A DNA stretch of 64,000 nt, taken from assembly GCA_016713735.1 (NCBI GenBank), contig JADJOP010000019.1, forward strand, positions 62,001 through 126,000. The letters are read 5' to 3'. Positions 15,125 to 23,208 of the stretch are shown piece after piece. Each line of letters opens with the position of its first letter. Positions within the stretch are counted from its first letter, which is position 1. The position numbers were made by a program, and so were the translations under genes. The stretch is from Bryobacterales bacterium. GTDB taxonomy: Bacteria; Acidobacteriota; Terriglobia; Bryobacterales; Bryobacteraceae. A model generated the notes under the pieces. It did no database searches. It worked only from the letters and a program-made list of their open reading frames with translations, and was not told where the DNA came from.

Positions 15125-16022
15125 TCAGGCCACCATGCGCTCGCTGACCACGGCGCGCGCGCCGTCGCAGGTCATCTCTTTGCCGGCGATGGTCCAAGCC
15201 GTCTGCACATAGGCCAGCGCAGCCACCTTGCCTAGAGCGGGCGAGTATGCCGCTGAGGTGATCTTGCCGACTGCCGCTTCGCCGCCCTTCAACTCCGTGC
15301 CGGGCGCGGGGGCGGTTTCGGTTTCGATCCAGACCTGCGTCAGATATTTGTGCGGGTTGGCGCGGGCGCGCACGCGTTCGACGATCTCCTGGCCGAGGTA
15401 GCAGCCTTTGGAGAAGCTGACGGCGTGCATGAGGCGCGTCTCCTGCACCAGATAGCCATCGGTGACATCGACGCCGTAGCGCGGGCGGGCGTTTTCCAGG
15501 CGCACCGCTTCCACCGCCGCGGCATCGGCTTCGGGGATACCGGCGGCGGCCAGTTGGGCGAGAAGTTCGTCACGCCGCGCGGCTTCGACGTACACGCGCA
15601 CGCCGCTCAAGCCCGTGGCGGTGATGCCGGCGACAGTGAGGCCGAAGGCTTCGAGCCACGGGCGCGGCCGATTGCGGGCCTTCGATGGCGGTGATGGCGT
15701 ACTGCTCCGTCACATCTTCGAGCGTCACGTCGTCGGCGATGATGAACTTGTCGAGGTGTTCCAAGACGAAGGCGCGGCGCTCGGGTTCGACGTCGAGCAG
15801 GAACTCCTCCTCGCGGCAGAGCACGTTGGCATCGGCGAGAATGCGGCCCTGGGCGTTGAGGAAAAACGTGTAGCACCAGTCGCCGGGCTTCAACTGCTGG
15901 ATGTGGTTGGTGGTCATGGCATGGAGCAGGCGGTCGCGGTCCTCACCGGTCATGCGGATGAGGCCGCGGGCGCGCAGATCGATCCAGGCGGCGCCGTCAC
16001 GCAACGCTTCGTAGCCAGTCAT
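15125..16022 (-). pseudogene. ygfZ: YgfZ/GcvT-domain folate-binding protein, frameshifted
   Basis: Two adjoining minus-strand frames reconstruct a YgfZ-type protein of about 298 residues. YgfZ homologues bind tetrahydrofolate and help maintain Fe-S enzymes. The N-terminal part (start ATG 16022, MTGYEALRDGAAWIDLRARG) runs through LLHAMTTNHIQQL, ADANVLCREEEFLL and AITAIEGPQS. The frame must then shift by one base at the GGG of 15660-15662 (minus strand GCGCCCG) to continue WLEAFGLTVAGI. The C-terminal part contains the YgfZ signature KGCYLGQEIVERVRAR. Removing one C restores a continuous protein, and no other damage is visible, so a sequencing error is as likely as a true mutation. The start lies two bases after the stop of the upstream membrane-protein gene. 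Confidence 0.8.
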
Positions 16023-16024
16023 GC

Positions 16025-16414
16025 CTAGCTCATCCACCTCAGCCACGCGGAGATCAGCACGACGGCGAGGCCGCTGCCCATGGCGCTGCCGAGCAGGCGG
16101 GTGCGCTTCTCCGGGGGCGTGCCCTGCTTGGCGGCCACGGCGCTCACGGCGAGCACGTGAAGTGCGAGAAGGAACTTGATGCCGAACCACATGTGGTAGC
16201 CGGGCGGCGGGTTCTCCTTGGTCATGAGGTTCCAGAGTCCGGCGAGCACGAGTCCGAGGCCGGCCCAGAGGACGATGCCGCGCCATTTGCGGGCCATCTC
16301 GTCGGTCATGGGCGGGGCGACACATTTGAGCACGATGACGCCGCCCACCAGCGTCACGGCCGAGGCCACGTGCACGAAGCGCGCGGCGATCTTTACGAGC
16401 AGAGCTACATCCAT
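16025..16414 (-). CDS. Four-helix integral membrane protein
   Basis: A 129-residue protein with four hydrophobic helices (about 5-28, 45-64, 77-96 and 106-124). It contains RFVHVASAVTLVGGVIVLK, PPPGYHMWFGIKFLLALHVL and a C-terminal ISAWLRW. The conserved His in helix 1 and helix 3 and the overall arrangement recall small CopD- or HemJ-like membrane proteins, but I would not assign a function. It probably forms a transcription unit with the ygfZ-like gene, which begins two bases downstream. The promoter region is the AT-rich 50-bp gap shared with the divergent metallohydrolase. Confidence 0.65.
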   Translation of the reverse strand: MDVALLVKIAARFVHVASAVTLVGGVIVLKCVAPPMTDEMARKWRGIVLWAGLGLVLAGLWNLMTKENPPPGYHMWFGIKFLLALHVLAVSAVAAKQGTPPEKRTRLLGSAMGSGLAVVLISAWLRWMS

Positions 16415-16449
16415 ATATTCATTATCGATGCTTACGGGGGGCGGCTCGA

Positions 16450-16455
16450 TACAAT
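16450..16455 (+). promoter_or_regulatory. Candidate -10 box TACAAT for the MBL-fold gene
   Basis: TACAAT ends nine bases before the GTG at 16465, in the short divergent region 16415-16464 that also holds an AT-rich TATATTCATTATCGA tract serving the minus-strand gene. No Shine-Dalgarno separates box and start. Confidence 0.45.
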
Positions 16456-16464
16456 GACGGATGC

Positions 16465-17103
16465 GTGATCCACGAAATTCTCCCCACAGGCGCGCTGCAG
16501 TGCAATTGCTCGGTGTTCGGCGATGAGTCGACGCGCGAGGCGATTGTGATTGATCCGGGCGACGGCACAGACCTGGTGCGGCTGCAAGCCATCCTCGACA
16601 AGCATGCGCTGACGGTGAAGGCCATCATCATCACGCATGCGCACATCGACCATATTGGCGCGGCGGCGAAGCTGAAGGCGTCCACGGGCGCGCCGGTCTA
16701 TATGAACTCGAATGACCAGACGCTCTACGATCATCTCGACATGCAGGCGCAGTGGCTGCAGATGCGTGTGCCGGCGCAGACGGAGATCGACGTGGACGCG
16801 CGCGATGGGGCGACGCTGCAGTGCGGCGAAACGGAGATGACGCTGCTGCACACGCCGGGGCATACGCAGGGGAGCCTGTGCGTGTTTGTGCCCACGGAGA
16901 AGCTGCTGATTGCGGGCGACACGCTGTTCCGCGATTCGGTGGGGCGGACGGATCTGCCGGGCGGCGATCACCGCATGCTGCTCGGTTCGATCAAGGAAAA
17001 GCTGCTCACGCTGCCGGAGGAGACGCGCGTGGTGGCCGGGCATGGTCCCGAGACGACGATTGGGCGCGAGCGGGAGCGGAATCCGTTTCTGCGCGGACTC
17101 TAG
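16465..17103 (+). CDS. MBL-fold metallohydrolase (glyoxalase II/YcbL-like)
   Basis: A 212-residue metallo-beta-lactamase-fold enzyme with the binuclear metal motif THAHIDHIG, further ligands in HTPGHTQGS and AGDTLFRDSVGRTDLPGG, and VVAGHGPET. The compact size without a C-terminal glutathione-binding domain fits the YcbL class of glyoxalase II-like hydrolases, which act on thioesters such as S-lactoylglutathione, rather than full GloB. A GTG start gives IHEILPTGALQCNCSVF, the family's usual N-terminus. Its stop overlaps the convergent small gene by four bases. Confidence 0.88.
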   Translation: MIHEILPTGALQCNCSVFGDESTREAIVIDPGDGTDLVRLQAILDKHALTVKAIIITHAHIDHIGAAAKLKASTGAPVYMNSNDQTLYDHLDMQAQWLQMRVPAQTEIDVDARDGATLQCGETEMTLLHTPGHTQGSLCVFVPTEKLLIAGDTLFRDSVGRTDLPGGDHRMLLGSIKEKLLTLPEETRVVAGHGPETTIGRERERNPFLRGL

Positions 17104-17372
17104 GCGCGCTCGGAGCGTTCGCGCTTGATCTCGGCCATGGCTTCGATGGTGAGTTCCTTGGCGCCTTCGATCAGTTGAGTGATGATCTGCACGTCCATGG
17201 CCGGTTTGCCGGCCTGGCGCGCGCTCTGGCAATAGACGCCGTGCTGGCCGACGAGGACGAGGGCGTCGGTGAGGAGGTCCATGGTGAGCGCGAGGCGGCC
17301 GCGAGCGACGCCCATCTGGAATTCGTAGCTTTCGAGGTCGTTCTGGCGTTCGCGGAGAATGGGGTGCGGCAT
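17100..17372 (-). CDS. Small conserved hypothetical protein (DUF1844-like)
   Basis: A 90-residue, mostly helical soluble protein: YEFQMGVARGRLALTMDLL, QSARQAGKPAMDVQIITQLIEGAKELTI and a charged C-terminus. The core pattern (short helix, a small-residue turn with GKP, then IxLLxxLxEKTKGNLT-like helix) reminds me of DUF1844-type acidobacterial proteins, but I cannot confirm it. No signal or membrane segment. Its start lies five bases after the esterase stop, so it is likely co-transcribed with the secreted esterase upstream on the minus strand. Confidence 0.6.
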   Translation of the reverse strand: MPHPILRERQNDLESYEFQMGVARGRLALTMDLLTDALVLVGQHGVYCQSARQAGKPAMDVQIITQLIEGAKELTIEAMAEIKRERSERA

Positions 17373-17376
17373 AACT

Positions 17377-18240
17377 CTATTGGATGACGCCGCGCCTGGA
17401 GAGGAACTCGAAAATCTGCACGTAGATCTCCTTCATCTTGTCTGGCGGGAAGCCGTGTTTGCCGCCGGGGATGGTGATCATCTCGGCGTCGTTGCCGGCA
17501 TCGCGGAGGGCCTTGGTGATCTTGGCGCCGTGTTCGTAGGGGACGGTGGGGTCCTGGTCGCCGTGTATGGTGAGGACCGGAGGCAGGCCGCGGCGGACGT
17601 AGGTTTTGGGCGAGACGCGGTCAGCGAGGGTGAAGCGGCCGTCCTGCTCGGGGACCCAGGTGACGGCGTACTGGCGCATGTTGGGGCCCTGCAGTTGGTC
17701 GCCGACGTCGGTGATGCCGTAGAAGTTCACCACCGCGGCGACCTTGGCCGGTTTGCCGAGCTTGGCCTGCTTCGACGTCAAGCCGACCATGAGGGAGAGG
17801 TGGCCGCCGGCGGAGTCGCCTGTGACGGCGATGCGCTTACGGTCAACATTCAGGCGCTTGGCATTTTTGGTGAACCAGTTGGCCGCTTTGAGAACGTCTT
17901 CGACGGCGGCCGGGGCGGTGGCGGCCTTGGCGAGGCGGTATTCGACGTTGACGACGACGAAGCCTTTTTCGAGGTAGGGCAGCACCCAGGCTTGCACGCG
18001 GGATTCCTTGACGCCGCCGGTCCAGCCGCCGCCGTGGATGACGAGGATGCCCGGATGCTTCGGCTTGCCGCTGGCGCGCCAGCCGGCGGGTTTGAAGACA
18101 TCGAGCTTGGTTTCGGGGAATTCGGCGTAGGCGATGTTCTGTTCGACGGTGACGCCGGCGGGCAGCGCCGGTGTGGCGGGGGGCTGCTGGGCCGCGAGGA
18201 TACCCAGACTGAGCCAAATCGAAGCAACTGCTGTGCGCAT
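17377..18240 (-). CDS. Secreted alpha/beta-hydrolase (BD-FAE/esterase-like)
   Basis: A protein of 287 residues with a Sec signal peptide (MRTAVASIWLSLGILAAQQ). The mature part is an alpha/beta hydrolase of the BD-FAE/hormone-sensitive-lipase-like class. It has the oxyanion motif VIHGGGWTGG, nucleophile elbow GDSAGGHLS (Ser), an Asp in HGDQDPTVP and the catalytic His in PGGKHGFP. These enzymes hydrolyse esters of carbohydrates or aromatic acids; the substrate is unknown. The ATG at 18240 puts the signal first and is preceded by TATGCT six bases upstream; further in-frame starts upstream would destroy the signal. It is divergent from the CBM9-like gene with only 13 bases between start codons. 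Confidence 0.85.
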   Translation of the reverse strand: MRTAVASIWLSLGILAAQQPPATPALPAGVTVEQNIAYAEFPETKLDVFKPAGWRASGKPKHPGILVIHGGGWTGGVKESRVQAWVLPYLEKGFVVVNVEYRLAKAATAPAAVEDVLKAANWFTKNAKRLNVDRKRIAVTGDSAGGHLSLMVGLTSKQAKLGKPAKVAAVVNFYGITDVGDQLQGPNMRQYAVTWVPEQDGRFTLADRVSPKTYVRRGLPPVLTIHGDQDPTVPYEHGAKITKALRDAGNDAEMITIPGGKHGFPPDKMKEIYVQIFEFLSRRGVIQ

Positions 18241-18252
18241 AATGAGAGCATA
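18238..18252. promoter_or_regulatory. Compact divergent promoter with overlapping -10 boxes
   Basis: Between the two divergent starts (18240 minus, 18254 plus) only 13 bases remain. On the minus strand TATGCT (18252-18247) ends six bases before the esterase ATG. On the plus strand CATAAT (18238-18243) ends ten bases before the CBM9-like ATG and overlaps the opposite start codon. The two promoters, if real, would interlock and exclude each other. Confidence 0.4.
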
Positions 18253-18253
18253 C

Positions 18254-18985
18254 ATGACACGCCGAATCCTGCTTGCCGCCTTTGTTTTGCCCATCGCGCT
18301 GCCCGCGCTGGCCGCTGATGAGCCGTTGCCGATTGCCCGCGCGAAGAGCGATTTCGCGATCACGGCCGACCCGAATGCCGCCGCGTGGAAGACAGCCAAG
18401 CCGACGCGGGCCTCCATTGACCCGATGGGCAAGGACCAGGGCCTCAACGCCTACGACTTCCGCATTCTGTGGACGCCGGACTATCTCTACTTCCACTTCA
18501 CCTGCCCCTATGACGCGCTGACGCTGAAGCCGAACCCGGACACGAAGAACGAGACCTACGCGCTGTGGGATTGGGATGTGACCGAGGTGTTCATCGGCGC
18601 GGACTTCAACGCGCACCACCGCTACCGCGAATACCAGGTGTCGCCGCAGGGCGAGTGGGTGGACCTGGATATTGACCGCAAGGCGATGAACGGTCCGAGC
18701 GCGGTGAAGTGGAATTCGGGCTTTGAGGTGACGGCGAAGATCGATGCGGGGAAGAAGATCTGGTACGGGGCGATGAAGATTCCGGCGGCGTCGGTGTTGA
18801 AGGGCGTGCCGGGCGCGCCGGCGCGGAATGAGGCGGGGCTGAAGTTCCGCATGAACGTGTTCCGGCTGGCGGGGAAGGGTCCGGTGAACGGCGTGGGGCC
18901 GTCGCGGAGCATCGTGTGGAAGAAGATCGGCAACCCGAGCCATCACACGCCGGAGGTGTTCGGCGAAGCGGTTCTGGTCAAATAG
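18254..18985 (+). CDS. Secreted CBM9-like carbohydrate-binding protein
   Basis: A protein of 243 residues with a signal peptide (MTRRILLAAFVLPIALPALA, cleavage after ALA-A). The mature domain has the CBM9-like pattern: an entry WKTAKPTR, RILWTPDYLYFHFTCPYDAL, then DVTEVFIGADFN with Y-EYQVSPQGEWVDLDI, and an end in FRMNVFRLAG. CBM9-type domains bind carbohydrate reducing ends in xylanases. Stand-alone secreted versions are common in Planctomycetes and Acidobacteria and are thought to bind or present sugars. No catalytic residues are evident. A Gly-rich turn and Trp/Tyr patches would form the binding face. Confidence 0.75.
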   Translation: MTRRILLAAFVLPIALPALAADEPLPIARAKSDFAITADPNAAAWKTAKPTRASIDPMGKDQGLNAYDFRILWTPDYLYFHFTCPYDALTLKPNPDTKNETYALWDWDVTEVFIGADFNAHHRYREYQVSPQGEWVDLDIDRKAMNGPSAVKWNSGFEVTAKIDAGKKIWYGAMKIPAASVLKGVPGAPARNEAGLKFRMNVFRLAGKGPVNGVGPSRSIVWKKIGNPSHHTPEVFGEAVLVK

Positions 18986-18989
18986 GAGG

Positions 18990-20381
18990 ATGAGCACGCG
19001 CGCTCTGCGCATCTCCCATGTCGGCTTGCGAGGCGTCGTCGGCAACGGCCTCACGGCGGCGCACATTCTCGACTTTGCCTCTGCCTTTGGCACCTTCCTC
19101 GATTTACCGGCAACCCGCGCTCCGGTGGTGATCGGGCGCGACCCGCGGCTATCGGGCCTGATGTTGCGCGAGGGTGTGATCAGCGCGCTGCTGGCCACCG
19201 GGCACGATGTGCTCGACCTGGGCGTGGTGTCGACGCCGGTGATCCAGCATGCGATTCACAGGCTGGGCTCGCCGGGGGGCATCTCGATTGGCGCTTCGCA
19301 CAACGAAGGCTCGTGGAACGCGCTGAAGTTCCTCGGTCGCGACGCGGCGTATCTTTCGACGGCGCAGGCCACGGAGCTGCTCGACATCTATCACCTGCGC
19401 AAGTTCCGCTTTGTGCCGTTTAACGAGCTAGGGGCGCTGTCGCGGGACAACACGGCGATTGACGCGTACCTGGCTGACCTGGCGGCGGCGTTTGATTTCG
19501 AGCGGCTGCGGAAGTTCCGTGTGGTGGTGGATTGCTGCAACGGGACGAGTTCGCTGCTGCTGCAGCGGCTCAACGAGCAGTACGGGTTCTCGTTCATTTT
19601 GATCAATGCGGCCACCGATGGCCGGCACTTCGCGCATTCGCCGGCGACCAACGCGCGCACGGTGGCGCTGCAACTGGCGCCGCTCATTCAACCGCTGCAG
19701 GCGCAGGCGGGGTTTCTGTTCGATGTCGATTCGGACCGCGTGGCGCTGGCCACCGAGCAGGGCGAACCGGTGAGCGAGGAACTGGTGTTTCCGCTGGTGG
19801 CCGACCACTGCCTGCCGCAAGCCGAGGGGCGCGTGGTGATCACGAACCTGTCGACGACGGGGCTGATCGAAGAGATCGCGGCGCGGCACGGCGGACGGGT
19901 GTTGCGCGCGCCGGTGGGGCGGCAGGCGGCCATTGATGCGCTGAGCGCGTTCCGGCCGGGGCAGGTGGCGCTGGCGGGCGAGGGTACGGGGGCGATCATG
20001 TTCTCGCGCTTCCCGTACATCTATGACGGCATCGTGAGCATGTTCACGATTCTGGAGATGCTGGCGGCGCGGCAGCAGCCGTTGTCGGCGATCCTGGCCA
20101 CGTATCCGCGGTATTCGATGTTGAAGGGCGAGGTGCCGCTGGCGACGACGCGCATTCCGGAGCTGCTGATGAGCCTGCAGGAGGAGTTCAGCGGCGGCAC
20201 GATGGATATGTCCGACGGGCTGCGCATGGACTGGCCGCAGACGAAGACGCAGCCGCAGCACTGGTTTCACGTGCGGGTGGCGCAGACCGAGCCGATTGTG
20301 CGCGTGATCTGCGAGCAGCGCGGCGCGCCGCCGCATGAGCTGTTTCAATCCCTCATGGATCACGTCAGGAGCTTCTCATGA
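18990..20381 (+). CDS. Phosphohexomutase family protein, divergent paralogue
   Basis: A 463-residue member of the alpha-D-phosphohexomutase family (phosphoglucomutase/phosphomannomutase/GlmM). All four domains are recognisable, but the signature loops are altered. The phosphoserine loop reads GASHNEGSWNALK (Ser kept, but N-E instead of N-P), the metal loop FDVDSDRVAL (Asp-x-Asp-x-Asp-Arg kept), the sugar loop GEGTGAIMF, and the phosphate loop RVAQTEPIVRV lacks the usual SN. It may have changed specificity or lost activity. It is followed by a canonical paralogue with a four-base ATGA overlap. GGAGG directly abuts the ATG (zero spacing), so the true start may be a later codon, such as TTG at codon 13. 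Confidence 0.85.
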   Translation: MSTRALRISHVGLRGVVGNGLTAAHILDFASAFGTFLDLPATRAPVVIGRDPRLSGLMLREGVISALLATGHDVLDLGVVSTPVIQHAIHRLGSPGGISIGASHNEGSWNALKFLGRDAAYLSTAQATELLDIYHLRKFRFVPFNELGALSRDNTAIDAYLADLAAAFDFERLRKFRVVVDCCNGTSSLLLQRLNEQYGFSFILINAATDGRHFAHSPATNARTVALQLAPLIQPLQAQAGFLFDVDSDRVALATEQGEPVSEELVFPLVADHCLPQAEGRVVITNLSTTGLIEEIAARHGGRVLRAPVGRQAAIDALSAFRPGQVALAGEGTGAIMFSRFPYIYDGIVSMFTILEMLAARQQPLSAILATYPRYSMLKGEVPLATTRIPELLMSLQEEFSGGTMDMSDGLRMDWPQTKTQPQHWFHVRVAQTEPIVRVICEQRGAPPHELFQSLMDHVRSFS

Positions 20382-21736
20382 GCGTGCGCGAGCATAAGTT
20401 GAAAGTCGGCGTATCGGGTGTGCGCGGCGTGGTGGGCGAGTTTCTCACACCGGCGCTGACGACGGCCTTGTCGCAGGCCTTCGGTACGTATGTGGGGCGG
20501 GGGCGGGTGATTGTGGGGCGTGACACGCGACCGTCGGGGGAGATGATTCTCCATGCCGTGCGCTGCGGGCTGCTGGCGGCCGGCTGCGAGGTGGTGGACG
20601 TGGGCATTCTGCCCACGCCGACGATTCAGGTGTATGTGGCGGCGACGAAGGCGCAGGGCGGCATTGCGATTACGGCATCGCACAATCCGCCGGAGTACAA
20701 CGCGCTGAAGTTCTTCAACGCGCAGGGGCTGTTCTGCAACACCTATGAGCGCGGCGAGTTGATCGACCTGTGGCACCAGAGCAGCTTTCATCACGCGCAG
20801 AACGACGAGATGCGCGGGGTGACGACGGAGCTGGTGGCGCCGAAGCAGCTGCATTTTGATCGTGTGCTGTCGCATGTGGATGTGGAGCGCATCCGGCGGC
20901 GGCGGTTCCGCGTAGGGCTGGATGCGGTGAACGGGGCGGGCTCGCTGCCGTCGGTGGAGTTCCTGACGGAGTATTTGAACTGCGAGCTGCACGCGATTGC
21001 GGTGGATCCGACGAAGCCGTTTCCGCGCGTGGCCGAGCCGCGGCCGGACACGCTGGGCGACCTGTCGAAGCTGGTGCGGGAGACGGGCTGCGACATCGGG
21101 TTTGCGCAGGACCCGGATGGCGACCGGCTGGCGGTGGCCGATGAGACGGGGCGTGTGCTGGATAACGACGACGTGCTGGCGCTGGCCGTGGATGCCTGCC
21201 TGGCGCGGCTGCCGGGCGACGTAGTGGTGAACCTGACGACGTCGTCGGTGATTGACGACATCGCGGCGCGGCACGGCCGGCGCGTGTTCCGCACGCCGGT
21301 GGGCGAGGCGAACGTGGTGGAGCGCATGCAGCGGGCCAAGGCGGTGATCGGCGGCGAGGGTTCCAACGGCGGCATCATCTTCCCGGCGGTGCAGTATTGC
21401 CGCGACTCGTATAACGGCATGGCGTTTCTGCTGGACCTGATGGCGGCCAGCGGCGAGCCGGTGACGAAGCTGGCGGGGCGGCTGCCGCAGTACACGCGCA
21501 TGGCCGGCAGCGTGGCCTATCAGCATGGGCGTCTGGCGTCGTTGATGCAGGCTGTGGAGGATGCGTTCATTGCGCCGCATGTGGACCGCTCCGACGGGTT
21601 GAAGCTAATCTGGCCGGGGCATTGGATTCACGTGCGGAGTTCGAACACGGAGCCGATTTTGCGGTTTGCCGTGGAGTCGACCTCGGAAGCGGAGGCGCGG
21701 GCGCTGTTTGAGCGGGTGAAGGAGTTCGCGGCTTGA
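20378..21736 (+). CDS. Phosphohexomutase (GlmM/phosphomannomutase type)
   Basis: A 452-residue cytosolic enzyme interconverting hexose 1- and 6-phosphates, likely glucosamine- or mannose-phosphate. Canonical loops are intact: TASHNPPEYNALK (phosphoserine), AQDPDGDRLAVA (Mg-binding), GEGSNGGIIFP (sugar-binding) and HVRSSNTEPILRF (phosphate-binding). The N-terminus KVGVSGVRGVVGEFLTP is typical of GlmM/archaeal-type PMM. It is translationally coupled to the divergent paralogue upstream and to the hypothetical gene downstream (TGATG). Whether the two mutases act as a heterodimer or on different sugars cannot be told. Confidence 0.92.
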   Translation: MSVREHKLKVGVSGVRGVVGEFLTPALTTALSQAFGTYVGRGRVIVGRDTRPSGEMILHAVRCGLLAAGCEVVDVGILPTPTIQVYVAATKAQGGIAITASHNPPEYNALKFFNAQGLFCNTYERGELIDLWHQSSFHHAQNDEMRGVTTELVAPKQLHFDRVLSHVDVERIRRRRFRVGLDAVNGAGSLPSVEFLTEYLNCELHAIAVDPTKPFPRVAEPRPDTLGDLSKLVRETGCDIGFAQDPDGDRLAVADETGRVLDNDDVLALAVDACLARLPGDVVVNLTTSSVIDDIAARHGRRVFRTPVGEANVVERMQRAKAVIGGEGSNGGIIFPAVQYCRDSYNGMAFLLDLMAASGEPVTKLAGRLPQYTRMAGSVAYQHGRLASLMQAVEDAFIAPHVDRSDGLKLIWPGHWIHVRSSNTEPILRFAVESTSEAEARALFERVKEFAA

Positions 21737-22722
21737 TGGCGGCGGCGCTGCTGCTGCTGGCCGCCGCCCTTGATCTGGAGCCGTCCGTCACTCTGCCGAC
21801 GCCGCGCGATCAGACGGTTACGATCGAGCTGCAGGATCGCGAGGACGCGAAGTTGCGCTACACCATCGCGCGTGTGCCGGCGCCGGCGGAGTGCATGCTG
21901 CGGCTGGAGCGGCTGTCCTCGCACGACGCCGTGCTGGCGTGCGTGGGCGAGAAGATGGAGATCCATCCGCAGTGGAAGTTTGTTTTTGATCCGCGGGCGA
22001 AGGCGCTGGTGCGCCACTTCACGTACATGCCGTATGGGTTCACGGGCAAGGGGCTGGAAGCCACCAACGGCGTGCGCACGGTGAAGGTGATCGTGGAGCC
22101 GGGGGGGGAGCCCGCGTTCCGCATCCAGGCCGCGCCGCACCAGGAGGAGCGGCGATGGGTGGCGGACTTCGCGCAGCCGGCGGGGCTGCCGCCGCTGCCG
22201 CAGTCGGGTTATGACGATTTCGCGCGGAGGCGCGCGGAGCGCGTGAAGGACGGCTATGAGCGTGGTTCCACGATGCTGGAGGAGGTGGTAGGCCCGCGCG
22301 TGGAATCAGAGGGGTTGCTCTGGTTTGGGAAGGCCTTTTACGACGGCGAGGGGCACACGGGCGTGGGCGGGCTTGGTTACTATGACCGGGCGGCGGGACG
22401 GTACACGCTGTTTGCGCCGGAGGAGTTGGCGAACTGGTCGGCGTCGGCGATTGCGGTGACGCCAGAGGCGGTGTGGCTGGGGCTTGTGCACAACGGGGAG
22501 TGGGGTCCCAGTGGCGGGGGGCTGCTGCGCTACGACCGGGCAACGGGCGATGCGCGGCGGTTTGCATCGCCGGATATTCCGCTGCGGATCAGAGTGGAAG
22601 GCGGGCGCGTGACGGCGGCGACGGATTTCGGGCTCACGTTCATCGAAGGTGAGCGGCAGCGGCGGTTCTTCCTGGATGAGACCAGTGACGGGCGGCTGCG
22701 GATGGCTGAGGCGGTGCGGTAG
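21736..22722 (+). CDS. Secreted hypothetical protein with propeller-like repeats
   Basis: A 328-residue protein of unknown function. MAAALLLLAAALDLEP looks like a short signal peptide. The first half is rich in beta strands and acidic/basic pairs. The second half contains repeated blocks of the type GLLWFGKAFYDGEGHTG, GLGYYDRAAGRYTLFA, AVWLGLVHNGEWGPSG, GLLRYDRATGDARRFA and TDFGLTFIEG, with the recurrent G-L-x-Y-D-R-x-x-G of propeller blades. It starts inside the stop of the second phosphohexomutase (TGATG), so it is the last gene of that operon. No enzymatic motif seen. Confidence 0.6.
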   Translation: MAAALLLLAAALDLEPSVTLPTPRDQTVTIELQDREDAKLRYTIARVPAPAECMLRLERLSSHDAVLACVGEKMEIHPQWKFVFDPRAKALVRHFTYMPYGFTGKGLEATNGVRTVKVIVEPGGEPAFRIQAAPHQEERRWVADFAQPAGLPPLPQSGYDDFARRRAERVKDGYERGSTMLEEVVGPRVESEGLLWFGKAFYDGEGHTGVGGLGYYDRAAGRYTLFAPEELANWSASAIAVTPEAVWLGLVHNGEWGPSGGGLLRYDRATGDARRFASPDIPLRIRVEGGRVTAATDFGLTFIEGERQRRFFLDETSDGRLRMAEAVR

Positions 22723-22730
22723 GCGGGGGC

Positions 22731-23063
22731 CTACGGTTTGGCGGGGTCGTCCTGGGGAGGTTCCACGGGCTTGTCGGCGCCGCCTTCGGTGCGGAAGCCC
22801 TCTTCGCCGTCGAGCAGGTAGCCGAGCTCTTCGCGCACCATGCGGCGCTGGGCGTCGGGGTTGGACTTCAGCTCCTCATTTTCCTTGCGGAGTTCTTCGT
22901 TGCGCAGTTCGAGGTGGCGGTTTAGCTCTTCCAGGCGGCGAATCTGCTTTTGCTTGGCGATGAGCGCGGGAATGCCATTTTCCCCGGCCAGGTGCACGGC
23001 CGCGAACCCGCCTGCCAGCAGGAATGCCACCACATAGCCCGCGCGCCGCAAATAGTTGATCAT
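22731..23063 (-). CDS. FtsB/DivIC-like septum formation initiator
   Basis: A 110-residue single-pass membrane protein. A short cytosolic start MINYLRR leads into one transmembrane helix (about 8-27). A periplasmic coiled coil follows (IAKQKQIRRLEELNRHLELRNEELRKENEELK), then the family-typical DAQRRMVREELGYLLDGEEGF. FtsB/DivIC proteins join FtsL and FtsQ in the divisome. The C-terminal tail is Pro/Asp-rich (PQDDPAKP). The chosen ATG 23063 starts the membrane anchor; an extra nine codons are possible upstream. Divergent from cutA. Confidence 0.85.
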   Translation of the reverse strand: MINYLRRAGYVVAFLLAGGFAAVHLAGENGIPALIAKQKQIRRLEELNRHLELRNEELRKENEELKSNPDAQRRMVREELGYLLDGEEGFRTEGGADKPVEPPQDDPAKP

Positions 23064-23132
23064 CCGTCCTTGGTCCCGAGTCCGGCCCAACCCAGGTTGC
23101 CGCCGGCTTGTTGCGCGCGGCTCAACGTACCC

Positions 23133-23163
23133 TTGAACCTACGCCCCTTCTATTGTTTATAAT
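23133..23163 (+). promoter_or_regulatory. cutA: Sigma70-type promoter candidate upstream of cutA
   Basis: A perfect TATAAT at 23158-23163 stands out against the GC-rich background, with TTGAAC at 23133-23138 as a possible -35; the spacer is 19 bases, longer than the usual 17. The -10 ends six bases before a TTG codon at 23170 that is in frame with cutA. Confidence 0.5.
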
Positions 23164-23208
23164 CCGAAATTGAAAAAAACGCCAGAGGAAGTTTCTCTCA
23201 AACCATTC

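Noticed and set aside
10000..17000. Replication origin at the GC-skew sign change
   Set aside because: The region is an uninterrupted set of genes with no DnaA-box cluster, AT-rich unwinding element, dnaA or dnaN; skew also falls back to neutral after 57 kb.
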